Assembly: GCA_022606425.2 (NCBI GenBank)
Contig: JAHDVF020000890.1
Location: 834,501 to 898,500 of the forward strand
Reading direction: 5' to 3'
Length of the DNA stretch: 64,000 nucleotides
DNA from: Lepidostoma basale
Lineage: Eukaryota; Arthropoda; Insecta; Trichoptera; Lepidostomatidae
Shown piece after piece: positions 41,905 through 53,004 of the stretch (positions are counted from its first letter, which is position 1; each line of letters starts with the position of its first letter). The notes below the pieces were generated by a model, which searched no databases, had not been told where the DNA came from, and saw only the letters and a program-made list of their open reading frames with translations. The position numbers were made by a program, and so were the translations under genes.

Positions 41905-42030
41905 AAAGTATTTTTTTCCACTTTTGAGTTTATTTTTCTTGACATGTTTTGAAAGTTATACATCTTCATTATCGGAAGATCGATATAAAATATCCTTATG
42001 GGAAAATCGTCATTATTGAATTTCACAGTA
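41905..42030. repeat. Foldback family I, left arm
   Basis: TTTCCACTTTTGAGTTTATTT and TTCTTGACATGTTTTGAAAG, then AATCGTCATTATTGAATTTC from the far end. Most of the right arm is lost. Confidence 0.55.
41937..41979 (-). ncRNA. Hammerhead-like motif, family I, covarying stem I
   Basis: Minus strand: TCTT, core CCGATAA, extra T, GAAGA..TTTC hairpin, AAAAC, AT, GTC, AAGA. Relative to the copies at 5683 and 17871 (CUC../GAG..), the first stem I pair is U-A instead of C-G, a change on both strands. Confidence 0.4.
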
Positions 42031-42289
42031 TTTACCATGCCTGAAGTTTATTAAAATAAAAAATCTGTTTAATGTTTTTCGAACAATGTTGTAAAACGCA
42101 ATATTTAATACCTGTTTCAGAGATACAACCCATCTTAACTAGTAACTTTAACTGTCAGTTATAATCACACCTAAAGATGGAGCGCATCTTTGTACTATGC
42201 TGTGTAAATTCGTTTTTGTTGCAATAAAAATTAATATATTATATAAAAAGTTTATTTTCATAAGAAGCATTCACTTTGTGGTTAGATAT

Positions 42290-42440
42290 TTTAATTTTAG
42301 AGATATAAAATAATAAAACACGTATTTAACCACGGTATGGTTATTATAATTGATGCCAACTAGTTTCGCTTGGACCCAAGCTTCAGAGCTCAAGCCAAAG
42401 GTGAATTATTTTATATCTATAAATAAAAAAAGTGGTTTTA
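42290..42440. repeat. Foldback element, family H
   Basis: TTTAACCACGGTATGGTTAT and GCCAACTAGTTTCGCTTGGA; minus strand keeps GCTTGGGTCCAAGC, GAAAC, TA, GTT, GGC but has lost two core bases (CTGA..A). Right end AGTGGTTTTACACAGGGTT. Confidence 0.55.
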
Positions 42441-42984
42441 CACAGGGTTAAAATTTCGTTTCAAAAGTTTCTTCAAACTTCCTTATTTACATTTTATCAA
42501 AAGTTTTTTTTTAGTTTTAACCTGACGAATTAGTTGAAGAAGGAAGCCAAATGAGGTTACTTAGTTTAGGTAAAGTTATGGCTTTTAGTATTTAGATCTG
42601 AGGGTCTGTCTGCGTAGGATACGCTATTACGCTTTGTTTCCGTATGATAATATCCATGTAACTATTCAACATATTTGCTTATCCCTTTGGGTCTAAACAC
42701 CGCTTAAATACCGTTCTGCTATTAATTCCGGACGCTCTGAAGTTGTGGGACATGTTTGAACCCTCATTCCGCCTGGCGCAAATGATGACGGGCCACTGTC
42801 TCCCTCCACTGTCTCTCTCCCTCCCACCCTTCCCGCTCTCCCGGCGGGGGGAGGGACTTTAAACTACTCTGAATAGACTTCTTAAAGATTTGTCTGACAG
42901 CTATGTCATGTGTTCATAATGTACATATATTATAGGGTACAAGCACCAGTAATGGACTCTTATTTAACAATCTTTAAATAAGAA
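42441..42984. other. No gene seen
   Basis: A CT-rich, GC-richer block lies at 42780-42855 (CTCCCTCCCACCCTTCCC). No coding signal. Confidence 0.4.
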
Positions 42985-43146
42985 TATTGTATCATGTGTT
43001 ATAATATTGTATAATGGGTTATTTTTATTGTATAATGTTATACAATATTGTATAATATTGTATAATGTTGTATAATATAGTATAATGTTGTATAATATTC
43101 TATAACGTTGAAGAAAATATTGTACGATATTTTATAATATTGTATG
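42985..43146. repeat. Degenerate (ATATTGTATA)n array
   Basis: About a dozen imperfect units of ATATTGTATAAT / ATGTTGTATAAT. Ends where an RTE fragment begins. Confidence 0.8.
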
Positions 43147-43149
43147 TAC

Positions 43150-43590
43150 TCGTATATATAAATGCCGTAGAAATGAGGTCACTAAGAAGGATGTGCGGAA
43201 AAACAATGTATGATAGAATATCTAATGATGAAGTAAGAAAGGAATGTAAAGCGGATGAATGCGTGATAAATACAATCAAGAAAGGGTCACTAAGATGGTT
43301 TGGACATATGGAACGAATGGATGAGGGAAGAATGGTTAAAAAGATATATCCAAGTAGTGTGAATGGAAAAAGAAGTCGAGGAAGGCCAAGGAAGACATGG
43401 CATGACCAAATTAATCAATTACCGAAAAGCGGCCATGTTCAAAGTAGGAACAATCGACGAGCGTGCATGTCACGATGTGTGAATGTAGAAGAAGCGCGAG
43501 AGTTATGTCAGGATAGAACAATGTGGCGATCCATCCTCTCTGCCTACCCCTCCGGGGAAACGGCGTGTTGGTTAGTAAGTTATGTTATAT
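43150..43590 (+). mobile_element. RTE-like retrotransposon, 3' fragment
   Basis: Open 43140-43592: AVEMRSLRRMCGKTMYDRI, KKGSLRWFGHMERMDEGR, GRPRKTWHDQINQLP, SILSAYPSGETA, tail GGTTAGTAAGTTA. Same subfamily as 28506 and 39478. The array before it supplied the apparent start codon. Confidence 0.85.
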
Positions 43591-43599
43591 AGAAATACT

Positions 43600-43708
43600 A
43601 TGAATGTTGAGGAAGCGAGATAAGTATGTCAGGAAAGAACAGTGTGGCGGTCCATTATTTCTGCTTACCCCTTCGGGGAGAAGGCTTGATGGCTAGTTAG
43701 TTAGTTTT
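43600..43708 (+). mobile_element. RTE-like 3' end scrap
   Basis: Only the last ~100 bp (AATGTTGAGGAAGCGAGATA to CTTGATGGCTAGTTAG), in direct orientation 10 bases after the previous copy; from the 6118-type subfamily, so a separate insertion. Confidence 0.7.
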
Positions 43709-44334
43709 AATTGAAATTTTTAGATAGAAGTTAATTGTTACAAACGAAAAAAAATTATGCCATTATAAGATTTTTTATAATTTGTTGTACTTACACTTGT
43801 TAATTTAGTATCTGTCGGTTTCGGCCGTCTATATTCATTTTCATAAAGTGCTTTTAACCCTTGTTTTACGGTGTTAAATTCATTATATACTCTTTTTGCT
43901 GGACTCGTTATTTCTATAGCATACTAATAAATGAAATATCTTTTTGTTATTTTGTTAATTTGTTATTTTAAGCAAATTTTTATATGCTAATAGTCATATA
44001 CTGGGGTTGGTCAACTACTGGTATATCTACCGTACATTCATCTCAACATGTATAACAAACTTGGAATTGAAATTGCTATCAAGATGAAGAATTCTGTAAG
44101 GCGTACTTTGATGTGAATCAAAACTTATTGTTTTGAATGCCAAAGATTTGAACTTGGAAATGTAGAATATTTTATTTATAGTATATACTCGTATATAAAC
44201 GCGCACCCACACATATTTTTCCAGACAAACTTGTACAAAAATTGTGCTAGTTTAGAATGCCATTTTTACAAATAAACAAAAGGTTTGCTACAAAAAAAAA
44301 TATAAAGTACTATTCGAAGAGGTAACCCGAGAAG
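43709..44334. other. Mostly single-copy; one family J arm
   Basis: At 43790-43870 ACTTGTTAATTTAG, GTCGGTTTCGGCCGTC and AAAGTGCTTTTAACCC resemble family J. The rest has no recognised feature. Confidence 0.35.
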
Positions 44335-44562
44335 TGAGTTTATTATAACATTTTGAATGTATACAAATACTTGTAGACGAATACTGGATTTTACCCATTT
44401 CGGTTTATCATTTTTTAAAGATTAATTGTATCTCAATAGAGACGAAGGTGTATGTTAATGGCAGTATCTTCTGCCTAATGGTTAATCCAATCTTAATAGA
44501 TGGCGCTAGTGTAGATTGAACTAAAAAATGTGAAGTGTTGTCCGACATTGTAGCATATATAC
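44335..44562 (+). repeat. Repeat X, left part, split by insertion
   Basis: ACATTTTGAATGTATACAAA, ACTGGATTTTACCC, ATTGTATCTCAATAGAGACG, GATGGCGCTAGTG. Continues at 46541 after the inserted element. Confidence 0.65.
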
Positions 44563-46540
44563 ATTAGGGTCTCCCTTATTTTTCAAAGTTTTAATTTTAC
44601 AATGCATAGGCTATTATTTTATTCATTTGGGCCTAAAACATTCGAAAACAATTTTTTTCCTTATTCGGAACAGTGTAACCCGTGCCGACTTACGCGCAAA
44701 GATGTCCCATACAAATTGCGTCACAGGAGCGGCGCGTGGTCGTTGTTATTATCATTTAGTCTCTGCTTGTCGGGTAATACCACGGATTGTTTTATATTTC
44801 GAAGATGTCAGTGGAACTAAGAAGCAATTAAAGTATTTTCTTGGTTGGTGAAGTAAATCACTAAATAACAGATGTAAACTACCATCTAATTGTCAAGTTC
44901 TCGCAGTTCTATTTTTCAACATACGTGAAGTTAATTTGACTGTTAATGAATGCGCAAATCTTGTCATTCTGGAGTGCAATATATTAAGAAAAATGGCTAG
45001 AATACCTACCAGAGCTGTTCCTAATTATGTTAAGAAGTTAGTGGATCTTTATCAGGTCTGAAGAGAACTGCAAAAAAATAGCAAGAAGATTCAGGACTTA
45101 CATAGGCGCCGCGAAGAGAACTTTCAACTTGAATTAGATAATTTATTCGATATCGCACACGCCGATGCTCTTGAATGTGCTGTGGTACGACAGAATCTTA
45201 TACAGAATGCTTAAACGGAGCTTGTGTGCAAAAACTAAAAAGAGATTTGTTACTCCTTGTTTGCCGCCATCATATATACGAACTGATGCTCAAAAGTGCG
45301 TTTGAATCGCAAAATCGATTGTACGAGATGATTATAGCGAACTCATTGAGCTTGCTATTGTTTTTTCTGGGTGAAGGCAATGAAAATAAAATAAAAATCA
45401 TACCTGCTGGCCCAACGCATCAAGCACGATGGATGGCAAGAGCTATTTACTCCTTAAAAATACGTTTTCTGCAGTCCCAGTTTAAAATGTGCGCTAAGGA
45501 CAAATAAGCTTTACGAGATGTTTGTTTATTTATTGTGGCAGTTTATGTGAAGCCCTGGCTTTAATTTAGTTTGGCGATAAAAGCTCCGAATTAAGATTTT
45601 TGTTTTTTAAGGACCTTATAAGATTACGAAGAAGTTGACAATTTCCAATGCGGCTTTAAACAAGTTCAGTCAACATTTGTGGTACTTGTCAGAGGAAATA
45701 GCTATCCTTTTAATTTTTGATGACAACGTTGATGACCAGATCGAAGGATACATTGTAGAAAACTTACAATAATAAAGTTTTGGTGATTCGGGAAAGAGAT
45801 ATGTTCCATCGAAGGAACAGATGTCTGGCTCTCTATATGGTATGAAAGTAGTGTTTAATCTAGTATTTAATTTAGAACTTATTTGTATTATTTATAGGTA
45901 CTACAAGTATTTGTTATCTTGTTTATTGAAAATATATGAGTGATTTTGTTTCTGTCAAGAGTGAAGAATTATTTTCACGACTGAAACTTGATAGTAGTGT
46001 CCTTCAAGAAATTGTATCTTCATAGAAAGACAGCGCGGCGTTTGTGGAAGCTAAAAAGAAGGTTACTAGCTTAAAAGCAGTTAATAACACAGCTGAAAAA
46101 GCTGTTAATCTAATGACAGACTTCTATGGTTTGACTACCGCAGATGAAGAACATAAGCAACTCACATTATGTTGTGTGCAAGAACATAGAAAAATTTACC
46201 CAGACTGTAAAAAAAAAAACTTCGAAGAGGAAATATCCAAGTAAATAAATATATATTTGGACCTTTTTTAATAATTACATGAAAAGTATTACATACATAT
46301 ATGTTTTCATCAATATTTATCTAACTTAATGGTTTTAAATGATCATCTACAACTACATTTAAGGGACACCTAAAGCAGGTATTTTTTAAAACTTTGAGGC
46401 CAAGTCGGCACGGGTTAGAATTAACGTAGGAAGTTGAAATTCTGTATTTGGGTAACTAGCAGGCTATTAAACACAATTAAGGGGTATGCGTTTCAATTAT
46501 CTAAAAAAAATTTTTTTGCCCATATAAGGTACACCCTAAT
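44563..46540 (+). mobile_element. Degraded DNA transposon-like element inserted in repeat X
   Basis: Ends ATTAGGGTCTCCCTTAT and ATAAGGTACACCCTAAT form an imperfect inverted repeat. A further inverted pair, AACCCGTGCCGACTT (44678) and AAGTCGGCACGGGTT (46404), lies inside. Comparison with the uninterrupted repeat X at 29960 shows insertion at ATATATAC, with ATAC possibly duplicated. Carries the pseudogene at 44884-46243. Confidence 0.6.
44884..46243 (+). pseudogene. Unnamed transposon-associated protein, broken
   Basis: Pieces in order: VLAVLFFNIREVNLTVNE, MARIPTRAVPNYVKKLVDL, FQLELDNLFDIAHADALEC, then HQARWMARAIYSLKIRFL (45420-45470), FDDNVDDQIEGYIVENL (45717-45770) and, in 46044-46244, EKAVNLMTDFYGLTTADEE and EHRKIYPDCKK. 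These blocks resemble an uncharacterised multi-copy protein I associate with hemipteran and other arthropod genomes. I see no DDE triad or zinc finger and cannot give a function. At least five stops or shifts. Confidence 0.5.
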
Positions 46541-46720
46541 ATACATCTTCCAAAAATTTATCAGACGTGGTGGTTGTAAGAAGGTCGGAATGGGGAATGT
46601 TGTATTACATAAAGCGTGCGCTTAACCCAACCAATGACAGGTCAAAAGTCCTGTAAATGCCTCGACCACCACATTCCGTTTCCAATTTGCATCTTCGTCT
46701 CTATTGAGATACAATTGAGT
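46541..46720 (+). repeat. Repeat X, right part
   Basis: CTTCCAAAAATTTATCAGAC, GCTTAACCCAACCAATGACA, GTTTCCAATTTGCATCTTCG, CTCTATTGAGATACAATTG; continues the copy that starts at 44335. Confidence 0.65.
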
Positions 46721-46929
46721 TTATTATTTCACAGAACGCTCCAAGCACACCGTGGTTACCGTTAACTGCTAATTTATTCATTGTTTGATTTAATATAAGA
46801 AGTTTGAATTACACTGAAAAACAATTCAATGATAAAGTAATTTAAATGAGGATATTTTCATACAAAGTAATAATTGAATATTTCAGTATCTTTCTCGCAT
46901 AATTAATCTTAAAGGTCATCGAAAACAAT

Positions 46930-47130
46930 AGCCTATCCAAAAATGTTAAAATGGTGTTCTTGTACCGACCCTTATGTATGGAAGCGAAGCATGGAACCTG
47001 CAAAAAAGGATGAAAGTTAAATAAATTCAGTGGAAATGAGATCTCACGAATGTGTGGAAAATCTGTGAGTGTCGAATGAAATTATAAGAAGTGAATGCAG
47101 TGAGAATTAAAATTTTATGAACATAATCAC
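46930..47130 (+). mobile_element. RTE-like retrotransposon fragment without 3' end
   Basis: Decayed block from KMVFLYRPLMYGSEAW-like to NIRSECSEN-like, then lost where a repeat X piece begins at ~47140. Confidence 0.6.
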
Positions 47131-47139
47131 CATGTTGAG

Positions 47140-47320
47140 AAACAGTTCACATATTTTAGTTCAATCTACACTAGCGCCATCTATTGAGATTAAATGTAAT
47201 CATTAAGCAGAAAATCTTTATTAATGTAATGTGAAAGGATATCAACCCAATAATCACACATTCACCCAATTATCACACACTGTCTACAAGTATTTGTATA
47301 CATTCAAAAAAACAAAATAT
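47140..47320 (-). repeat. Repeat X fragment
   Basis: Minus: GTTCAATCTACACTAGCGCC (reverse of the GGCGCTAGTG block) and the terminal TCTACAAGTATTTGTATACA. Confidence 0.6.
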
Positions 47321-47329
47321 TAAAATAAT

Positions 47330-48020
47330 AATAATATTAATATCGTGGTAACGCTTCATTCAATATATGCGGCACAGTACAGGCACTTGTGTTATTATAT
47401 ATGCTGTTTGTAGTTTGCCCACTGCAAACGTATCTGCTGTTAATCGAAATATTTGTGTAATAAATCATTTCGTGACTTGCTTAGAGAAGACTTCGCAAGT
47501 GATAAATGATAACAGGCGCCCTAGCCTCCCAAGGGGCGCTATTGTCAAATCGCTGATAAATAAACTAACGATCGTGAAACTATTTTACTTTTACTCAGTA
47601 CCACGCACTTAATAGAGTGAACAACACCAACTAATTATCGACGCGCCTATTCTGTATTGTTCGTAATATTAGGGGATGAGTAATAATTGTTTAAGAGCAA
47701 TTGTAGCTGCCTCGTCTGCGATTCGGAGCAATCCAACGGAAAAGTGTTTAACCCATTCATCGCCACATGTTTGTAGAAACAGCGCGCCGGTACGCCATGT
47801 ATTTTCTCCCAAACTATCGAAGAATATCGATCCTTTTTTGTTCGTTAATATTTTAAAATATTCATAGATGTCGTTGTGAGAAAATCGGAATTAATTTTGA
47901 ATTACATCTTTCGAATATTGCGAAGCGCGCACAGCTGCGCTTATGGCGATCGTGTACGTAGAGCGCACATGTGTGCTTACGGCGATCGTCGGGTTAAAAA
48001 AGTATTCTTGTACGTTTGTT
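47330..48020. other. Single-copy; short GC-rich direct repeat
   Basis: At about 47926-47991, GCGCACAGCTGCGCTTATGG with CGATCGT is followed 33 bases later by GCGCACATGTGTGCTTACGG with CGATCGT. Each unit has its own small hairpin. No gene recognised. Confidence 0.4.
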
Positions 48021-48027
48021 AAATAAA

Positions 48028-48330
48028 TTTGTGTACAATGGAGTTCTGGTCCCATTCCTAATGTATGGAAGCGAAGTATGGAACTGGCAGAAGAAGGATG
48101 AAAGCAGAATAAATGCGGTAGAGATGAGGTCCCTTAGACATATGTGTGGTAGAAAGATATAGGACAGAATCTCAAATGCTGATATAAGAAAGGAATGTAG
48201 AGCGGAATAAGGTATCATGTACAAAATTATGAAAGGATCGCTGCGATGGTTCGGACATATGGAACGCATGGATGGAGAAAGTATGGTTAAGAAAATATAC
48301 GTTAATGAATCGAGGCAGACCAAGGAATAA
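48028..48330 (+). mobile_element. RTE-like retrotransposon fragment without 3' end
   Basis: NGVLVPFLMYGSEVW, EMRSLRHMCGRKI, SLRWFGHMERMDGE; ends at ESRQTKE. TTG-tailed subfamily by sequence. Confidence 0.75.
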
Positions 48331-49364
48331 TGTTGAAATATCGAAGTGTTTTGGTCAAAACAATGGACTATTTAAATATAATATTTTTTCACTAATTCGG
48401 TTTTATCTATGAATTTTTTACCATAAATAATATATGTGAGTTGTATGTTAAACAAGTTTACTTTTCTATGCATATTGTGACATGTGAGTATACTAAGTAA
48501 TAATTAATATCTTAACTTAAAATTTGATAAGGGTGTTACTCTGTATAAAAGTTGTCAAGATAAGGAATCCTTTCACCCGGTTTCACACACGTTTTTGTCG
48601 TATAAATGTCTACGTGATCATACGCAAAAAAAATTGAGATTCCAAAGCATTTTAGGCTCTTTACATTCTAGGGGAAACCGCGATACCGCTCAAATCTAAG
48701 CATGTTATGGGCGCGATAGGGAAAAACAAAATATTTTCGGCGTCCAAAAAACAAACGCGCACGATTTGATTGTGCTTTTCCGCGCTAAACTTTTAGTGTC
48801 GAGTTGAAGTACAAATATTTAGTATGGTAAATGTTTTGGGGGTTAAGCACGGAAAAAAGGATTTTCTTCGTTTCGTATTTCGGCTTAACACAAAGTATTT
48901 TGAAACCAGTCAGTGAATAATTTCAATACCTTTTTATTTTATCTTACAAAGCTGATGTAATATATACAATACAATGTATAATTTTGAATCTCTTTAAAGA
49001 ATGTGTGGTAAATATTTGTATGATTATGTGTCAAATGTAAATATATTTATATTTTTCTGTATTTTCGAAGGTTTGACACAGAAATTTTACACATAAGTGT
49101 CTTCTCACATCTTTATACCTGTATTCTTCAGTTAAATAGTGTCATTTCTTAATTATTCCACATACCCGTATTCTCATTTATAATAGTGTCCTTCTTTCAT
49201 GAATAATCTACATACTTACCTGTATTCTTAATACTGATCACTGTCTTAACTCGTCTTAGGCAAATTTTTTACCGTTTCTCTTAAAATAGTCATAGATTAA
49301 AGTAAACAGCCCGTATAAAAAAATGTATTGGAATTTATTCCGTTTAAAACAAATAAATAAATAA
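48331..49364. other. No gene seen; long single-copy stretch
   Basis: About 1 kb of AT-rich DNA. A B-type scrap (GTTGAAATATCGAAGTGTTTTGG) opens it. No coding frame. Confidence 0.4.
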
Positions 49365-49520
49365 ATAAAGAGTCATCGGGAGAACGATATAAATAGTTTA
49401 TGTCGTTCTCCCGATGATGAATGTGTGGAACCTTCCAAACGTCCATCGAAGGTGTAAAAGCTTCGAGATAAATTATCTCAAAAGCGGAAAAAACAGTTAC
49501 TCTTAAATATATCCGTCTTT
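49365..49520. repeat. Foldback family I, decayed
   Basis: GAACGATATAAATAG and GTTTATGTCGTTC form a hairpin. Plus strand 49406-49443: TTCTC, CCGATGA, T, GAATG..CCTTC, CAAAC, GTC, but the 3' stem I strand is lost. Confidence 0.45.
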
Positions 49521-49579
49521 ACAGAATTGTCGATTATAATTTTTTTTAAAGTACTATGAATCTCTCTTTAAATTCTCTG

Positions 49580-49700
49580 AAATTAATTCTCTTAGACGAA
49601 TGTGTGAAAAGTCTGTATATGATAGAGTGTCAAATGCAAATCCATATAAAACTGTATATGATAGTGCTGAATGCAGTGCGAATGAAAGTATAAATAATTT
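49580..49700 (+). mobile_element. RTE-like retrotransposon, internal scrap
   Basis: LRRMCEKSVYDRVSNAN-like block followed by a second, partial copy of SVYDS..ECSANESI. The 49715 copy begins 15 bases later. Confidence 0.55.
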
Positions 49701-49714
49701 ATGGAATTTTAGAT

Positions 49715-50205
49715 TTTTTATGGAAGCGAAGCATGGAACTGGCAAAAGAAGAATGAAAGTAGAATAAATGCAGTAGAAATGAGATCTCTTAGACGAATGT
49801 GCGGATACTCTGTGTATGATAGAGTGTCGAATGAAAATATAAGAAGTGAATGCGGTGCGAATGATGGTGTCATGAACAAAATAATGAAAGGATCATTAAG
49901 ATGTTTTGGACATATGGAAAGAATGAATGAAGAAAGAATGGTAAAAAAATTATATGTTAATGATGTAAATGGAACCAGAAATAGAGGAAGACCGAGGAAA
50001 ACGTGGCACGATCAAATAAATCAAACATTGAATGTCGGCCATGTGAGGAGTCAGAGAAATCGACGCGCGTGCATGACACGATGTATGAATGTTGAGGAAG
50101 CGAGAGAAATATGTCAGGAAAGGAAGGTGCGGCAGTCCATTCTTTCTGCCTACCCTTTCGGGGAGACGGCGTGATCGTTAGTTAGTTAGTTAGTTAGATT
50201 TTTTT
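49715..50205 (+). mobile_element. RTE-like retrotransposon, 3' fragment, (GTTA)n tail
   Basis: Intact 131-codon stretch (49779-50174): MRSLRRMCGYSVYDRVSN, SLRCFGHMERMNEER, GRPRKTWHDQINQTL, SILSAYPFGETA, then GATCGTTAGTTAGTTAG. Confidence 0.85.
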
Positions 50206-50817
50206 AAAAGTAAATATTTTTAACAACACAAAATACAAATTCTTTTACTCTACGTTATTCAATTTCTATCATTTGAATACAAGTTTGACGAATATTTTCT
50301 AGTAAATAGACATGAAACGTAATTTGTTTTACGATTTTATCTCACTACGGAGATCTGTAAGATGTTCCACGGTTTTGTTTTTTTTTCACCGTAAACATAA
50401 TATTAGGTTCCAAGAGTCTTCCTTTGTGTTTTTAAGAATGTGATTTCCGCTTTGGAATGAAGAAAATATTTGCTAAATTTAACTCGTGCACGATATTAAA
50501 TTTGTTTTTCCTACTTAGTAAATATACAATTTCCATTCATTTAATCTCGGCAAAGTTATGAAGAGTATCGCTATTTAAAATATTTTCATTTTGGGAAATG
50601 ATTGTTACGTATTTATATTGAAATAAATCATCCCACACACAATATTATTATTCTTCTTCTCTAGTTTCAATCCAAGGGGTTGGTTTGAAGCAAATTGTTG
50701 TATTTTTGGTGGTCATTGGGAAGACCCTTAGGCCTTTTAACTTGGTAGTTTCTTGTTGCTTTCCACATTTGTATACAACTGTTTATTTGAACCCAATTAA
50801 CGAGTACAACATTTTAG
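50206..50817. other. No gene seen
   Basis: AT-rich single-copy sequence. Confidence 0.4.
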
Positions 50818-50968
50818 CTATTGATTCTCATGACATGTGGAAGCAAAACTTTCGCTATTTTATTGTCACGAGAATTCTACACCAGACCAAAGACAGTGTG
50901 AAATCACACTGCCATCGCCGGGAATCGATCCCGGAACCTTCGGTGTGGCAGTCGTTACGTTACGGTAC
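50818..50968 (-). mobile_element. tRNA-derived SINE, 5' part
   Basis: Minus: GGTTCCGGGATCGATTCCC (B box region), GGTCTGGTGTAGAATTC, TCGTGACAATAAAATAGCG. A box and head missing. Confidence 0.65.
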
Positions 50969-50984
50969 GTTAGAGGTTTAAATG

Positions 50985-51423
50985 GACTGCAGAGTTGAGA
51001 AAGACCGTCGAAAACATGGAATGACTTAATTAATCAAATTTTAAAGGTCGGCCACGTTAGAAGTAGATAGAATCAACGTTTTTGTATGACTCGCTGTATG
51101 AATGTGGAGGAAACCAGAGAGGAGGTGTCATGATAGAGTTGAGTTGTATTCCATTCTCTCTGCCTACCCTTTTGGAGAAAATCGTAATGGTTTGTTGTAT
51201 GATAAGTATTCTAGCAAGGTGAAACATGTCACGTCCATAAAATGAAAACGACGTTTCTGTATGATCCGCTGTATGAATGTGGAGGAATCTTAAGAGGTGT
51301 GTCAGGATAGAGTTGTGTGGTATTCCATTTTTTCTGCCTACCCATTTGGAGAACCATCGTGATGGTTTGTTGCATAATTAATATTCTTGCAAGGTGAAAC
51401 ATGTCACGCCCATGAAATGAAGT
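50985..51423 (+). mobile_element. RTE-like 3' end, tandemly duplicated
   Basis: RTE tail (KTWNDLINQI..to the LPFG-end) plus its flank (AGTATTCTAGCAAGGTGAAA, CATGTCACGTCCATAAAATG) is repeated: 51078-51252 and 51253-51423. The flank contains a B-family GGTGAAACATGTCA piece, so both were duplicated as one ~173-base unit. Confidence 0.7.
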
Positions 51424-52189
51424 AAGGTTTCATTTAAAAAAACGCAGGTTTTCATAAATATATTGTATTTAATACAGCGTTTTCGATCATTGTTCATGCA
51501 ACAAAAGAGTTTGTAACTGTACGTATTAAATTGTTTTATTATTTACGTCATTCAAAATATACTATTATTCATTATATATATATATATTTTTTTTATATAA
51601 TATGGTTAATGAATTAAATTTTTGTAAGGCCTAATTTCGGTTGTGCACGATCAAACCTATCCCTAGGAATTTTTCTGAAAATAGATTGTTTGACTTAAAC
51701 TCGTTTCTAATCATTATATCTACAACTGCAATTCTCAATATATGTTACGTTACCGTTAAATCTAGTCGGGCGTACTCTGCCACATTCGTGATACGTGTTG
51801 TTTACAATTTGCCTAATGGATTTTATTAAAGCGTTTTGCTTGCACAATGTAGTCGACTTTTATGAAATGACTGATCGTTTACTCTGTGTGCCTATTCACC
51901 GTAGTTGAATGCATTCCGTCACTATGAGAATTCGTTAAGCATTGTATAGTATCGCGTTTGAATGTCTTATTGTGTTTCTTCCCCCACAGTTCTGTGCTTC
52001 GTGCAATGTCACATTAACTAAGGTTAAATAATTTATATTAATATTTCTCTTTATTAGTGCCATAACACAACTGCCAGCGGGCGAACGTTGCCGAGGATTG
52101 AAATGGTTGTATTAACTAGATTAATAAATAATTTTTCGTGTCCTGTTGCAGCTAGAATCAAAGATAAGCGTTGAATGTTAGATAAAAGT
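51424..52189. other. No gene seen
   Basis: Single-copy; (TA)n at 51575-51600. No coding signal. Confidence 0.4.
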
Positions 52190-52395
52190 AAACTTGGACT
52201 TGGATCTTCTGGCTTACAGAGGTTCAGCTCTAACGGCTATTCCTCTTACGTCTGTAGGAAACATTGTTGGAATGTGATTTGGTAGTTGTTTTATGATGGG
52301 GCTAAATGTATGGCCCGGAGTGTCCCTCCGAAAGGGGGCGGGGGGGATTTAGGGTTTATGATGAAGTCTTACATTATTGTCAAAGAATGGAAGAC
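52190..52395. repeat. Repeat Y copy
   Basis: ACTTGGATCTTCTGGCTTAC..TCCTCTTACGTCTGTAGG..AACATTGTTGGAATGTGATT..CCCGGAGTGTCCCTCCGAAA. Near identical to 60747-60928; its core also lies inverted inside the element at 61803-62051. Confidence 0.75.
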
Positions 52396-52719
52396 CAGTT
52401 AGGGTTGGGATTGTATTTATAAAAAAGTCTGTTCCCGAGGGGAAGATAAGAGGAGCAGTGCCTGGATGGAGTTGTGGTAGGAGATAGCATCCTGCGTGAG
52501 ACCATTTTGTTTGACGGAGTATGTCTAGGGCTATCGGGGAGGATTATTATTTTTTTTTTATTCGCATTGATTGCGGGAGGGGTAAAGGACTGAATGATCT
52601 AGTATCATTGTACTGCTTGTCGCAGCGGAGCCCTCGCAGAAACCTCGAGGAGCCCCATTGGAGGAGGAGCCCCGAGGAGCTCTATTGTTATGACGGCGCT
52701 AAGAATTATAATCTCATTA
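52396..52719. other. Single-copy G-rich stretch
   Basis: Purine-rich; the 80-codon frame at 52521-52763 runs into a B element and has no motif. Confidence 0.35.
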
Positions 52720-52955
52720 TTTATTGTTTCTTGAACAATAATGTAAAACTTCATATCAAATAATTAATATAAATTAAAACGTCTGTCTTCTAGGTGTTCT
52801 GTTAAGTTTTTTTTTATGGAATGACATGTTTCGCCTTTCTAAGGTATTATCAAATGATGCAACATTTTTTGATTTTGCTTTAGATGGTCGAAACATGTCA
52901 TTCCATAAAAAAAACTTAATAAAACTTCTAGATGACAGACATTTTCATATATATT
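52720..52955. repeat. Foldback element, family B
   Basis: TTTATTGTTTCTTGAACAAT left end, AACGTCTGTCTTCTAGGTG, CATGTTTCGCCTTTCTAAGG, then GATGGTCGAAACATGTCATT and TTCTAGATGACAGACATTTTC. Confidence 0.75.
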
Positions 52956-53004
52956 AATTCGTTATAAACTGTAAAATTATGAAACTTTGCTTTTATGTAT
53001 CACA

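Noticed and set aside
44563..46540. Endogenous virus remnant
   Set aside because: No capsid, polymerase or protease motif seen; the inverted ends and insertion in a repeat fit a DNA transposon.
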